Assembly (NCBI RefSeq): GCF_000027225.1
Contig: NC_013892.1
Location: forward strand, 372,001-436,000
DNA from: Xenorhabdus bovienii SS-2004
GTDB lineage: Bacteria > Pseudomonadota > Gammaproteobacteria > Enterobacterales > Enterobacteriaceae
Direction of reading: 5' to 3'
Length of the DNA: 64,000 bases
The notes under the pieces are model-generated. The model was not told the DNA's origin and searched no databases. It worked only from the letters and a program-made list of their open reading frames with translations. Of this stretch, positions 40,776 through 50,587 are shown piece after piece (position 1 is the stretch's first letter; every line of letters starts with the position of its first letter). The position numbers and the translations under genes are program-made.

Positions 40776-41219
40776 TTAATTTAATTGCTTTTTATCTTCA
40801 CTCACTCTGAATTTTTCAAAACAGTAGAGTAGAAGTGAACAGGAAAATGCAGATAAAACGCTATAGTCAAACACGCTTTTAAGTAAGCCAGTCGTTGTCA
40901 TTGTAACAGCAAAAATTAACAACAAGGCTGCGCTGACTAAAGCGGTTTCTTTGATTTTAAAACCTATTATTAGGAATATGGGTAGAGCAACTTCAAGAAT
41001 AGTGGCTCCCCAACCAAAAATAGGGATCATAAAATCGGGTGCCCAAGGGGTCAAATGCTTAACAACGCCAAGGAATACCGTGAAATTACCCCACGTAATC
41101 TGTGGATCTCCATATTCACCACATAAACCAAATCTGTCAGCTACTGCGACCAGATATGCAATCGCAAGTGAATAACGTGCGATTAAAGCCGCGTATCTTA
41201 ATTGAGTTCCGTTTAACAT
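40776..41219 (-). CDS. DoxX-family membrane protein
   Basis: A 147-residue protein with four hydrophobic helices and the DoxX pattern (YSLAIAYLVAVADRFG; PIFGWGATILEVALPIFLIIGF). DoxX proteins occur with quinol- or thiol-linked redox systems and small-molecule operons; the molecular role is generally unclear. It follows the AhpD-like gene on the same strand, 112 bases apart, and seems to be the last structural gene of the cluster. Confidence 0.78.
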   Translation of the reverse strand: MLNGTQLRYAALIARYSLAIAYLVAVADRFGLCGEYGDPQITWGNFTVFLGVVKHLTPWAPDFMIPIFGWGATILEVALPIFLIIGFKIKETALVSAALLLIFAVTMTTTGLLKSVFDYSVLSAFSCSLLLYCFEKFRVSEDKKQLN

Positions 41220-41331
41220 AGGCTTCTCCTGAATTTTATGATTATAGTGCTTCCTGGAAGAAATAATCCAGGAAACATATTATTCAACAGATTAATCAAG
41301 CAACTATCTTTATCAAAAGAACTATAATTTA

Positions 41332-41754
41332 TTAGCTGTGATCACCGATGCTTATTGCCATTCTGTTTAAGGCATTCATTACTGATATGGCTGAGGTCAG
41401 ATCAACAAGTTCTTTTTCTGAAAATAATTCTTCAAGACGTTCTCTAAGATCATTAAGATCTTTGTCCCTAAGACCAATGGTTAATGCTTCACACCATTCC
41501 AGTGCCAGTACTTCTTTTTGATTGTAAATACGGGAGTTAAACCAACCGGGTAACTTATCCAGCTTTTCTTCCTCAATACCTAATTTACGCCCCATTTCTG
41601 CATGGAGTCTGCAACAGTAAGCACAGCCGTTAATTTGTGAGGTTCGCATTTCAACCAAAAGAATAAGTGATTGGTCTAATTCACATTTCTGTATTTCATC
41701 ATAACATTTATACAGAGGGTTCATTATTTTAGGTGAAATTTTTGCGTAATTCAT
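41332..41754 (-). CDS. AhpD/carboxymuconolactone decarboxylase-family protein
   Basis: A 140-residue all-helical CMD/AhpD-family protein. The redox motif C44-x-x-C47-x3-H51 in GCAYCCRLHAEMGRKLG matches the peroxidatic CxxC...H of alkylhydroperoxidase AhpD. It probably handles peroxide or redox stress from the oxygenases of the cluster, or acts on the product itself. Cytoplasmic; no signal peptide. It lies 75 bases downstream of the FAD monooxygenase gene on the same strand. Confidence 0.82.
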   Translation of the reverse strand: MNYAKISPKIMNPLYKCYDEIQKCELDQSLILLVEMRTSQINGCAYCCRLHAEMGRKLGIEEEKLDKLPGWFNSRIYNQKEVLALEWCEALTIGLRDKDLNDLRERLEELFSEKELVDLTSAISVMNALNRMAISIGDHS

Positions 41755-41829
41755 TGGTGACTCCCATTTACTATTTCAATTGATATAAAAAGATGAATAA
41801 AATATAAATCTGATTCTTTGAAAACCTTA

Positions 41830-42945
41830 TTATAACAGGTTTATGGTGAGTTCATCGCGTGATAGTCTACCACTTCTCAAAAGCAAAGATATAGAGAATT
41901 CTAATGGGTCATTTTCAATTAATGATTCAACATTTTCAAACCAAGATTGAGAACTTTGTGCTGCAATATGTAAATTAGATGATTCATTTTGACGATTGTG
42001 CTGATAATCTGTAAAGCAGGCTGAGTCCAGTTTATTGCTTGATTTCAGATTTTCTGCCAGAGCAATGGCATCACCTATTGCTAGCTTAGTCCCAGAACCA
42101 ATGGAAAAGTGGGCGGAATGCGCTGCATTTCCTAATAAAACTTTTTTATCGTGAGACCAGTGTTTGCTGACTGGTGTAACAAAACGCCGCCAATAGGCTT
42201 TTTCACGGCACGTATCATTGATTTGCAATGGATGGCCGCATAAATGTCGGTGAAAGACCTTTTCAAGAAATGCAATGGTTTGTTTCTCATCCATATGTGC
42301 AAATCCTGTTTTTACCCAAGTTTCATGAGTACATTCGACAACAAATGTAGAATGATTATTCTCAAATTTGTAACAATGTGCCCAAAACCAACCCGTTTCT
42401 GTCTGCTCGAAAATAAAGTTAAAGGTATCGTTAAATAGATGTGAAGTTCCTAACCATAAATATAGGTTCTTTCCTTCATTAATGTTAGTGTCGAATTCAT
42501 TTTTTAACTGATGCCTTATCTTACTGTTGGCGCCATCACTAATAACAGTCAAATCAGCGGGGAGGTTAATAAGATCTTCAGCATTCAGTGAAGAGTCGTA
42601 ATTAATCTTGATACCCAGATCCAGTGCCTTTTTCCTAAGGGTATTGATCATTTCTAACCGACTGATCGCAAGGAATTGGTATCCAGATGAACGGAACGTT
42701 TTTTCTTTTATATAAATATCAATATGGTTTAATGTTGAAATATGAGGTCTGAGCTGTTCAACAATACTGGGATCGATATTGGCTAACTGCTGTAACATCG
42801 GCTCAGAAAGTACAAGCCCCCAACCCGTTGTAACATTTGATAAGTTACGTTCGTATACAACGACATCACGGTTATGATCCTGCATTTTTGCCAGAATGGA
42901 AAACACTAACCCTGCGGGGCCTGCACCAATACACTGTATCTTCAT
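41830..42945 (-). CDS. FAD-dependent aromatic monooxygenase (salicylyl-CoA/2-aminobenzoyl-CoA hydroxylase-like)
   Basis: A 371-residue group A flavoprotein monooxygenase. The FAD motif GAGPAG is at residues 7-12, and the second FAD motif is GNAAHSAHFSIGSGTKLAIGDA, written here as GSGTKLAIGDAIALAE near the C-terminus. The overall style (VVYERN, then WGLVLSEPMLQQL) resembles salicylyl-CoA 5-hydroxylase and the N-terminal half of 2-aminobenzoyl-CoA monooxygenase. With the aryl-CoA ligase upstream, hydroxylation of anthraniloyl-CoA is the likely step; the position is not predictable. The ATG at 42945 follows GGAAG at good spacing; an upstream in-frame start at 42978 adds 11 residues. Confidence 0.82.
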   Translation of the reverse strand: MKIQCIGAGPAGLVFSILAKMQDHNRDVVVYERNLSNVTTGWGLVLSEPMLQQLANIDPSIVEQLRPHISTLNHIDIYIKEKTFRSSGYQFLAISRLEMINTLRKKALDLGIKINYDSSLNAEDLINLPADLTVISDGANSKIRHQLKNEFDTNINEGKNLYLWLGTSHLFNDTFNFIFEQTETGWFWAHCYKFENNHSTFVVECTHETWVKTGFAHMDEKQTIAFLEKVFHRHLCGHPLQINDTCREKAYWRRFVTPVSKHWSHDKKVLLGNAAHSAHFSIGSGTKLAIGDAIALAENLKSSNKLDSACFTDYQHNRQNESSNLHIAAQSSQSWFENVESLIENDPLEFSISLLLRSGRLSRDELTINLL

Positions 42946-42990
42946 TATATCTACTTCCCAAATTACGTAAATTCGCAAGTATTAGCAAAA

Positions 42991-44352
42991 TCAGTGTAGG
43001 CCGTGTGCGACACGTTTGATATTGACTAAGTGCTTCCAGATGATCGGATCGGTTGAATGATTGTGGCCAAAAGTCCCACTGCCTTGCATGAATGATACAG
43101 GTAGCTCAGTGGTTTCCCCGAGCATGCCCTGTGTTGCTGATGTATTCACCAAAATGCGTCCGGCAGGCATGACGGTTGAAAATTGATGAATTTCTTCTGG
43201 ATCTTCGCTGTGTATTACAGCCGTATGCCCTGCTCCCTCGTTACAAATCAACGAATAGGCAAGAGAAACTCCATTTTCTTCATCAGCAGTATATAGAGTA
43301 AGTACTGGCGCCATTTTTTCATTGCTGAGAAAATCATGCCTGCCTATTTCTGCGGGTATAACAAGCAATTTAATGGGATAAGTGCGTGAAATGTTGGCTT
43401 TAGCAGCCAAAGATGCCGCGCAGACACCAATATTTTCACGGCTTACATACTGGGTTTCTGGATTAAATAACGTCTGGATAGCCTGCTCAACTTCGCTGCT
43501 TGTCAAGATTGCCGCACCATTGGCTTCCAGAGCCGAGATCAGGTCATTTTTGCTTGCAGGATGTACTATGAGGTTGCTCTCTGAGCCGCAAACGATGCCG
43601 TTATCATATATCTTGCCATTAACAATATTGGCGGCAGCTTTCTGAATGTGAGCGGAACGGCTGATATAGACAGGGACATTGCCAGGCCCTACGCCAAACG
43701 CGGGTTTACCAGAACTGTAAGCCGCATGCACCAGATTTCTTCCTCCTGTCGCAAGGATCATGTCTACACCGGGGTGCTGCATCAGCATATGGGTTTTATC
43801 ATGGCTTGGAGGCGTGCAGACTTGAACCAATGAAACGGGCAATCCGTGCTCGGTAAGAACCTGTTGTACCAGACCAATAAATTCATCTGCCAATTTGCCA
43901 GTTTTACCGGGATAACTGAAAATGATGGCGTTGCGAGTTTTGATGGAAAGCATGATCTTGAAAAGCGAGTTTGGAATCGGATTTGTTAATGGGACAACGG
44001 CAAAGATCAATCCAACTGGACTGGCATATTCAATAAGCCTTTGGGTTCCACCAAGACGACCATGGGTTTTGGTGCCATATAATCCCTTAAATACTTGGTT
44101 CACTACCAAAGCTAATTTGTGTTCTTTATCGTCGGCATTGCCGATACGGGTCACAGCAAGCTCTTTTTCAGCCCATTCCCGGCAGTGAGTGGAAAATATT
44201 TTTGCCAAATGGTGAAGAACGTTATCAATATCTTCATCTGACTGTTTTTCCAATTCTTTTTGGGCGATTTTTCCCTGAACAACCAGATTGTCTATATAGG
44301 ACGCTGTTTCAGTTTGCTGAACGGTGATATCGATATTTTCATTTATTGTCAT
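42991..44352 (-). CDS. CoA-acylating aldehyde dehydrogenase (EutE/AdhE-N-like)
   Basis: A 453-residue NAD(P)-dependent acyl-CoA reductase. The catalytic Cys255 lies in YDNGIVCGSESN, and the nucleotide-binding FGVGPGNVPVYI precedes it, exactly as in AdhE and EutE. Such enzymes convert acyl-CoA to aldehyde plus CoA or the reverse. In this operon the substrate is probably anthraniloyl-CoA or its hydroxylated form, giving a 2-aminobenzaldehyde. I start at the ATG at 44352 (GGAG 8 bases upstream). The FAD monooxygenase starts 45 bases after its stop. Confidence 0.85.
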   Translation of the reverse strand: MTINENIDITVQQTETASYIDNLVVQGKIAQKELEKQSDEDIDNVLHHLAKIFSTHCREWAEKELAVTRIGNADDKEHKLALVVNQVFKGLYGTKTHGRLGGTQRLIEYASPVGLIFAVVPLTNPIPNSLFKIMLSIKTRNAIIFSYPGKTGKLADEFIGLVQQVLTEHGLPVSLVQVCTPPSHDKTHMLMQHPGVDMILATGGRNLVHAAYSSGKPAFGVGPGNVPVYISRSAHIQKAAANIVNGKIYDNGIVCGSESNLIVHPASKNDLISALEANGAAILTSSEVEQAIQTLFNPETQYVSRENIGVCAASLAAKANISRTYPIKLLVIPAEIGRHDFLSNEKMAPVLTLYTADEENGVSLAYSLICNEGAGHTAVIHSEDPEEIHQFSTVMPAGRILVNTSATQGMLGETTELPVSFMQGSGTFGHNHSTDPIIWKHLVNIKRVAHGLH

Positions 44353-44386
44353 GATGTTATCTCCATACATTTTTTATCTTAGGACA

Positions 44387-45118
44387 TTACCAATCAATAG
44401 TCTGGCGAGCTGAATAAAAATGGCCGTGTTGTTCTCTGCCCTTATCTAAGGCCAGCCAAACAACCGTATCAGCACCTTCGGCAGCAGAATTTGGTGCCTG
44501 TTCTGAACTAATTTGGCTATCTAAGCCCGTTCTGCACCAACCCGGGCTGCATACACTGACAGAAATCTTCGAATCACGAAATTCTTTCGCCCATTGTAAC
44601 GCGAGCATGTTCAGAGCGGCTTTGGAGGCTCGATAAGCTGGACCTTCGATTCTGTTATATTTTGAATGCGGGTCAGCAGCTTGGGATAACGCGGCAAGAT
44701 CGGTAGATATAAAAATGAGTCGAGCTTCTTCTGAACGATTGAGTAAGGGTAAAAATGCTTGGGTGACGAGCCAGGGGCCAACCAAATTGACCGTCAGACT
44801 TTTATGGATGTCATCCAGAGAGGTTTCGCTGGGTTTTTGGATTGAATCCAGAAAAACACCAGCATTATTAATCAGTACATCAAGGGTCGTATTGGCGCTG
44901 AGCAGTAAATTTGCCGCAGATTTTATGGATTCTGGATCTGTGACATCCAAATGAAGCAAATCGGCGGTTATTCCCATTTGGGTCAATTGTGAAACACTAT
45001 GTTCAAGCGCAGGTATATCACGGCCTGAAAGTATTACCCGATGGCCTCGTTCACCCAATTTTTTCGCAATTTCAAATCCGATGCCTCTGTTGGCACCCGT
45101 AATTAAGCAAGTTTTCAT
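44387..45118 (-). CDS. Short-chain dehydrogenase of the anthranilate cluster
   Basis: A 243-residue SDR. TGANRGIG (about 7-14), NNAG, catalytic Ser in FISTDLAAL and the Tyr/Lys pair in YRASKAALNML are present. It starts one base after the stop of the AMP-ligase gene, so translation is coupled. Its place beside an acyl-CoA reductase suggests reduction of an aldehyde or ketone intermediate, or the reverse oxidation. The SGWCRTGL-type segment (CSPGWCRTGL) is common in the carbonyl-reductase-like subgroup. Confidence 0.87.
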   Translation of the reverse strand: MKTCLITGANRGIGFEIAKKLGERGHRVILSGRDIPALEHSVSQLTQMGITADLLHLDVTDPESIKSAANLLLSANTTLDVLINNAGVFLDSIQKPSETSLDDIHKSLTVNLVGPWLVTQAFLPLLNRSEEARLIFISTDLAALSQAADPHSKYNRIEGPAYRASKAALNMLALQWAKEFRDSKISVSVCSPGWCRTGLDSQISSEQAPNSAAEGADTVVWLALDKGREQHGHFYSARQTIDW

Positions 45119-45119
45119 A

Positions 45120-46736
45120 TTAATTTCCTTCTTCAGTTACCATTGAATTATCTTCAGGCATACGATCTCTGATTTTTCTTTTGAGTTTTTTCCCTGTGAC
45201 GCCGAGATCGTTGTCAGCGGATTGATAAACAATATTGTCGATCAATGGCCATTGTTTTTCCTGATGACAGGCGTTGATGTTTTGTAACAGTGTGGCCGGC
45301 GAAATTTCGTGCCCTGCTTTCAGCTCGACGATAGCCGTTGTCTGTTGATCGCCATTGGGCAGGGAGGTAGCGACAATGCTGATATCAAAAATACTATCGA
45401 TATTTTTCAACAGCCACTCTTCACATTGGGTACTGTAAAGTGGCCCTTGGGGAGTCTTAATCCAATCTGATGTACGATCAACGTGGTAAAAGAAACCGTC
45501 GTTGGTACGGTAAACCAAATCACCTGTTAACCAATAACCATTAACCCGGTTTTTCTCGGTCAGGAGATGGTTATTCCAGTAACCCGTGGTTACTGATTTT
45601 GAAATAACGCCCAACATACCGACTTGGTTATTGGGGAGAACATTTCCGTCTGCATCAAGTATGGCAGCATCAACCCAGGAAAAAGGTATTCCAATACAAC
45701 GATCATATCTGTCTGTTTTTGGTTGATGAATATTTCTGAACATGGCAAATGCGAATTCTGAAGAGCCAAGATTGTCGATGAAGAAAGATCCACGCGCTTT
45801 TTTGCCATCAACGAAATGATGACCATAAGAAATCAACTTTCGTATATGGGGTTCGTGATTCGCGTCACCTGTGGAAACCCAGTGGGAAATAGAATTAAGA
45901 TCCCAGTCATCGAGGTCTTCTCTGCATAGATCAACAAATATTTTGGGAAAAGCAGCAACGGTGTCAGGTTTAATTTGTTCAATGGAATCTAAAATGTCAA
46001 AAGCGGTTTTCTTTGATTGAATATGTATTGCCGCACCTCGTGTCAATGTCAACATGATCAATGTCATAGAGGCTCCGTGAGAGTGCGGGAACATGGATAA
46101 TATTTGTTTTCCGCGTTGCTTAGCGACTTCTTTCAAAATACCGTGAAACATAGATTCATGGGTAAAAATAACTGGCTTTGGCAAACCGGTTGTGCCGGAA
46201 GTATGCCCTAACAGAATAATATCGTTTGCATGATGTTGGTAATATCTTGAAATGGGTTTTTTTAATAAATTCAATTCATTGGGAGTAACAAACTGGATGC
46301 CAGCAGCTTTATCACCCAGTGAGTGAATTCTTTCTTCCGTTGAAATAATAAATTTTGTTCCGCTATTCTGCATAAACGACATAGCAATATGACTACTGAG
46401 ATCGCCATTCACAAAAATAGGAAACGAGCCTATATTGTTCAGTGCAATAAAATGAATTAAATAGTCAATAGTATCATCAAAATATAATGCCACTGGTTCC
46501 CGTTTTTGGACGCCTAGTGCAATATAAGCCCCTGACAACTGATCTGATATCTTAACAAGATCATTAATTTCAAACTGTGATTTTTCTTCTTCTGGATTAT
46601 CATATGTTGGTACATCACATGTTATTTTTGGACTCATTTCTCGTTCGCTAAAATAGTTATTTAGGTGATGAATAAAGTTACCGGCACCAATATTTTCCGA
46701 ACTAATAATTTTTTTTATTTCTTCTGGCGTAATCAT
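45120..46736 (-). CDS. AMP-forming ligase/adenylation enzyme (second in cluster)
   Basis: A 538-residue ANL-superfamily enzyme. The P-loop is HTSGTTGLPKPVIF, the adenylate-binding segment LGSSEFAFAM replaces the usual YGxTE, and WLTGDLVY and the C-terminal VTGKKLKRKIRDR Lys motif are intact. It differs from the first ligase by sequence and so likely activates another acid, or transfers to something other than CoA. The substrate cannot be read. Gene order trpG-ligase-SDR-acyl-CoA reductase suggests it works between anthranilate formation and reduction. Start ATG at 46736, preceded by AAGGAAAT. Confidence 0.82.
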   Translation of the reverse strand: MITPEEIKKIISSENIGAGNFIHHLNNYFSEREMSPKITCDVPTYDNPEEEKSQFEINDLVKISDQLSGAYIALGVQKREPVALYFDDTIDYLIHFIALNNIGSFPIFVNGDLSSHIAMSFMQNSGTKFIISTEERIHSLGDKAAGIQFVTPNELNLLKKPISRYYQHHANDIILLGHTSGTTGLPKPVIFTHESMFHGILKEVAKQRGKQILSMFPHSHGASMTLIMLTLTRGAAIHIQSKKTAFDILDSIEQIKPDTVAAFPKIFVDLCREDLDDWDLNSISHWVSTGDANHEPHIRKLISYGHHFVDGKKARGSFFIDNLGSSEFAFAMFRNIHQPKTDRYDRCIGIPFSWVDAAILDADGNVLPNNQVGMLGVISKSVTTGYWNNHLLTEKNRVNGYWLTGDLVYRTNDGFFYHVDRTSDWIKTPQGPLYSTQCEEWLLKNIDSIFDISIVATSLPNGDQQTTAIVELKAGHEISPATLLQNINACHQEKQWPLIDNIVYQSADNDLGVTGKKLKRKIRDRMPEDNSMVTEEGN

Positions 46737-46848
46737 TGGTCAATATTTCCTTTAAGATCAATGTATAAAATGATTTATTACATTATGATTATTTGTAAGA
46801 CTATATAATTTATGGCAAGTATATAGCTACTGATATTGCCAGCGCGGA

Positions 46849-47445
46849 TTATTGTATTCTATTCATCGGCTTCCATTCTTGTGTTATCTTGATGAAATTT
46901 TTAAGCATATCCAGTCCGAAATCAGAGAGAATAGATTCAGGGTGGAATTGTACTCCATATATAGGAAAATCATTATGTTTGAGTGCCATAATGTCATTGT
47001 ATTCATCACATGACCTTGCTGTCACGGTTAAACATTCCGGCAAGTCATCTACTACCAATGAATGATAACAACCAACTTTAATATCTTGGGGTAAATTGGC
47101 AAATAAGTTTTTATCATTATGGGTGATTGTTGAAGTATGGCCATGATACACTTTATTGGCTCTGAGAACTTTCCCACCAAATTCTTGTGCTATACATTGA
47201 TGACCAAGGCAAATACCTAAAATTGGAATTTTTCCAGCAAAATGTTGAATGGCAAGTGTTGATATTCCTGCTTCATTCGGGGTACAAGGGCCGGGTGAAA
47301 TAATTAATCCAGTCGGGTTATGTTGTTCGATATATTCTAAGGTAATTCGATCATTTTTTTTGACTAAAACCTCTATACCAAGCATACCCAAATATTGGGC
47401 AATATTATAAGTAAAGGAGTCATAGTTATCTATAATGAAATACAT
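46849..47445 (-). CDS. Anthranilate synthase component II (TrpG-like glutamine amidotransferase)
   Basis: A 198-residue class I glutamine amidotransferase subunit. The triad is Cys79 in GICLGHQ, His168 and Glu170 in GVQFHPES. It opens with FIIDNYDSFTYNIAQYLG, as do TrpG and PabA. It supplies ammonia to the component I protein encoded immediately upstream (20 bases between genes). No trpD phosphoribosyltransferase domain is fused or adjacent, so the anthranilate made is not directed to tryptophan. Confidence 0.9.
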   Translation of the reverse strand: MYFIIDNYDSFTYNIAQYLGMLGIEVLVKKNDRITLEYIEQHNPTGLIISPGPCTPNEAGISTLAIQHFAGKIPILGICLGHQCIAQEFGGKVLRANKVYHGHTSTITHNDKNLFANLPQDIKVGCYHSLVVDDLPECLTVTARSCDEYNDIMALKHNDFPIYGVQFHPESILSDFGLDMLKNFIKITQEWKPMNRIQ

Positions 47446-47465
47446 GATTTATTTCCTATACCATT

Positions 47466-48968
47466 TCATAAAGAAAATTGCTCTGCTTGATATGCTGCAT
47501 GCATCATCATACTATTTTTTTCGATCGTTTCTTGCCACTCACGTTCCGCTCTGGAAGCATCGATAATTCCAGCACCGGCCTGTACATACAGTTGTCCCTG
47601 ATGAAGTAACCCTGTCCGGATGGTGATAGAGAGATTAATATCGCCGTTCCAAGTGATGTAACCTAAGCAACCACCATAAACGCCCCTGCCATAGGGTTCT
47701 AATTCATGAATGATCTCCAGAGCCCGGATCTTGGGTGCTCCACTGAGTGTTCCCGCCGGAAAAGTGCTGCTGATGACGTCTATTTCATCGATACCATCCA
47801 TTTTTTCACCGGATACTTCCGACACTATGTGCATAACGTGAGAGAAATACTCAACACTTAACAGGTTATTGACCGTAACACTGCCTGTCTTAGCTACGCG
47901 TCCAATGTCATTGCGTGCCAGATCAACAAGCATAATGTGTTCGGCAATTTCTTTATTATCTGCAAGTAGCTCGGCTTTCAGTGCATCATCTTCTTGCTGG
48001 TTCATGCCACGATGCCGAGTTCCTGCCATCGGATGGCTGATCAATTTGTTTTGATGCAGGGAGACCATCATTTCAGGGGATGCGCCGACAATATGGCTAT
48101 CTTCGACATTCATCAAATAACAGTACGGTGTGTTTGTCATACTGGTTAGTGCTTGATAAAGCTGTATGGCATTGGCTTTTAATGGTCGGGACATGGCTTG
48201 GGATAAAACAACCTGCATGGCATCACCTGCCTTGATGTACTCCTTGATCTTGTTGACGGCCATTTGAAAGTCATGCTGTGGAAAATGAGACTCCATGTCC
48301 TTGAACCAAGTCGTTCTATCAGTGGTAGTAGAAGGACTGAAGTTAGCCTGTTGTTGATAGGGGATCTTTTCCAGTTCACTGATAATCTGGTTTATTCTTA
48401 GATTTGCATCAGTAAAATTTTGAGATTTAGTTGGTTTTGCATGGACAATGACATAGATGAGATCATTTATATGATCTACAACGATCAATTCTTGACTGAC
48501 TATTTGTAATATGTCCGGTAAATCAACTAATGTTTTTTTACGTGTATTGGCTTGGAGCTTAGGCTCGATGAGCCGTGTGGTTTCAAAGCCAAAATAACCA
48601 AACAACCCACCAGCATAATTGGGTAATTGATCAATTTTTGGTACACGATAGCTTGTCAGTATTTGCCGCAGAGCATCCAGTGGGGGAATATCTGTTATAT
48701 GAGTCTGAGCATTATTTTCGTCAAATACTTTGATTGAATAATCTTTAATTTCGATCCGTTGATGACATGGAAGCCCAACAATAGAATAGGTTGCTCTATA
48801 TTTATCTTCATATTTTTCAGATAACTCAAAAAGATAACTATAGCTTTTGTTAGCTAAGGTTTCGTAAATGCTAATAGGAGATATCTGTGTTTTTTTGATA
48901 TTTTTCCATACTGGCACCAAATTATATCCTTCTTCACCATAAGCAAGAAATTCATTAAGATTGAGCAT
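47466..48968 (-). CDS. Anthranilate synthase component I (TrpE-like)
   Basis: A 500-residue chorismate-using enzyme. Conserved motifs are VGASPEMMV, HPMAGTRHRG, LVDLARNDIGRVAK, SSTFPAGTLSGAPK and YVQAGAGIIDASRAEREW. The Ala-Gly-Thr in PMAGT marks anthranilate synthase and not PabB, which has Lys there. At the N-terminus the tryptophan-binding LLES motif of feedback-inhibited TrpE appears as LFEL, suggesting relaxed inhibition, as in dedicated secondary-metabolite isozymes. Its start overlaps the end of the upstream aryl-CoA ligase gene by 14 bases. Confidence 0.92.
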   Translation of the reverse strand: MLNLNEFLAYGEEGYNLVPVWKNIKKTQISPISIYETLANKSYSYLFELSEKYEDKYRATYSIVGLPCHQRIEIKDYSIKVFDENNAQTHITDIPPLDALRQILTSYRVPKIDQLPNYAGGLFGYFGFETTRLIEPKLQANTRKKTLVDLPDILQIVSQELIVVDHINDLIYVIVHAKPTKSQNFTDANLRINQIISELEKIPYQQQANFSPSTTTDRTTWFKDMESHFPQHDFQMAVNKIKEYIKAGDAMQVVLSQAMSRPLKANAIQLYQALTSMTNTPYCYLMNVEDSHIVGASPEMMVSLHQNKLISHPMAGTRHRGMNQQEDDALKAELLADNKEIAEHIMLVDLARNDIGRVAKTGSVTVNNLLSVEYFSHVMHIVSEVSGEKMDGIDEIDVISSTFPAGTLSGAPKIRALEIIHELEPYGRGVYGGCLGYITWNGDINLSITIRTGLLHQGQLYVQAGAGIIDASRAEREWQETIEKNSMMMHAAYQAEQFSL

Positions 48969-50565
48969 AATTAATTCTCCGAGGATGAGAAGACATATTT
49001 TGGTCAGTAATTTTTTGGCGTGCTATTTCGATCATCGACTTACGATCAATTTTACCGTTTCCATTCAGTGGGAATTGTTCTAAATTGAGATAAACATAGG
49101 GATGTTTATAACTTTCTACTTGGTGGCTGATAAAATTGGCTATCTGTTGGCTGATTGCTTCAAATTCACTGGAAGAAGTTTTCAGACATAAAACAGGTCT
49201 GCATTCTTGGATACTATCCATCCAAGGGATCATAAATGCATCACCAATTTCTGGAAAAGCGGAATGGACGAGTTTTTCTATTTCTACCGGCACCAACCAG
49301 CGTCCTAATACCTTGAACTGTTCATCTTCACGGCCGTGATAATAAAGGAATCCTTCGTCGTCTTGCGAAAATAGATCTCCAGTGCGATACCAACCGTTGG
49401 AAAACTTGATCTTTGTATCTTGATGGTTATTCCAATATCCCAGAGCTAAGGATTCTGAACTCAGCATAAGCACGCCAGTTTCCCCAGCCGGAACGGTTTT
49501 TCCATCTTTATCAACAATCTTTCCTGTACACCCGGCAATAAATTTTCCAATGCTTCCTGATCGGGATGGATGACCATAAGTTGTCGCAAAAGCATGGCAT
49601 GTTTCAGTCGCGCCAAATGCATCATGTATCACTATATTGAGCCGCTGAAACCAGGATTCTTTTAGAGGTGCAGGTAACATTGAGCCAGAAGAAACGACCA
49701 GACGAAGATGGCAATTTTGTTTAAATTCATCATCTTCAAGTAATAAACGAAATATCATCGGCCCCGCCAACAGAACAGTTGGTTGAAATTGTTTAATATT
49801 ATCCGTAACCCTTGTTATTGAAGGCCAAAGGCTATCTATAATTGCAGTGGCGCCGATAAATAGCGGGAAAAATAGGGTATTTCCCATACCATAACCAAAA
49901 AATGTTTTTGGTGTTGAATAGATAATGTCTGTTGTAGTTAAACCTAATTGATGTTTAGAAAAATGTTCACAGGAAGACAAAATTGATGTAACGCTGTGAA
50001 TCACTCCCTTGGGTTTTCCAGTCGATCCTGAGGTATATTGAATGAAAGCAGGCTCAAAATGGGTTTTTTCCAAAAAATCATGCCATTTATCATTGGTGTT
50101 TTCAGGCATCCAATCACAGAATGCCGAAAGATCGGCACTCCTTTTAATACGGATAGTATTTTCTTTCGCTTCAGCTGCAATAGATATTTGATTATCCTCA
50201 TCGAGGAAAATAAAAGGGGTATCAAATTCCCCCAGTATGTAATCAAGAGTATTAGCCGGTAATTTCGGGTTAATAACGACCGGTAACGCTCCAATTGCTA
50301 AACTGGCAAAAAAAATAATAGCTAATTCCCGGCTGTCATTGAGGCAGAGGATGACTGCTGTATTTTTTTCTATTTTTTTTAACGACATAGCAGAAGCACT
50401 TTTTTGGACAAAAAATGCAAGCTGGGAATAACTCAATGAGCCGTCTGGCCCGATAAAACAGTCTTTATCAAGAGACGAGTTTTCCATGACAAATCGTTGC
50501 GCTAAATTTATTGATTTAGTTGTGCTAGCAATAGCTTCAAATGTAGAAAATGTGGCTAATGACAT
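48955..50565 (-). CDS. Aryl-CoA ligase (benzoate/anthranilate-CoA ligase type)
   Basis: A 536-residue ANL enzyme resembling benzoate-CoA ligase and Pseudomonas PqsA. The P-loop YTSGSTGKPKGVIHS, FGATET, the WYRTGDLF core and the C-terminal PLNGNGKIDRKSM with its catalytic Lys are complete. PKTFFGYGMGNTLFFPL is typical of the benzoate-CoA ligase branch. Because its gene overlaps that of anthranilate synthase I, anthraniloyl-CoA is the best product guess. PqsB/C/D-like ketosynthases are missing, so this is not a quinolone pqs operon. Confidence 0.88.
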   Translation of the reverse strand: MSLATFSTFEAIASTTKSINLAQRFVMENSSLDKDCFIGPDGSLSYSQLAFFVQKSASAMSLKKIEKNTAVILCLNDSRELAIIFFASLAIGALPVVINPKLPANTLDYILGEFDTPFIFLDEDNQISIAAEAKENTIRIKRSADLSAFCDWMPENTNDKWHDFLEKTHFEPAFIQYTSGSTGKPKGVIHSVTSILSSCEHFSKHQLGLTTTDIIYSTPKTFFGYGMGNTLFFPLFIGATAIIDSLWPSITRVTDNIKQFQPTVLLAGPMIFRLLLEDDEFKQNCHLRLVVSSGSMLPAPLKESWFQRLNIVIHDAFGATETCHAFATTYGHPSRSGSIGKFIAGCTGKIVDKDGKTVPAGETGVLMLSSESLALGYWNNHQDTKIKFSNGWYRTGDLFSQDDEGFLYYHGREDEQFKVLGRWLVPVEIEKLVHSAFPEIGDAFMIPWMDSIQECRPVLCLKTSSSEFEAISQQIANFISHQVESYKHPYVYLNLEQFPLNGNGKIDRKSMIEIARQKITDQNMSSHPRRINYAQS

Positions 50566-50587
50566 AATAAATCACCTTCTTTATTAA

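Noticed and set aside
47466..48968. Considered as PabB (aminodeoxychorismate synthase)
   Set aside because: The diagnostic motif reads PMAGT; PabB has Lys at the Ala position. Neighbouring genes also fit anthranilate.
48955..50565. Considered as PqsA in a quinolone (pqs) operon
   Set aside because: No PqsB, PqsC or PqsD-type ketosynthase is nearby, and the cluster contains an acyl-CoA reductase instead.
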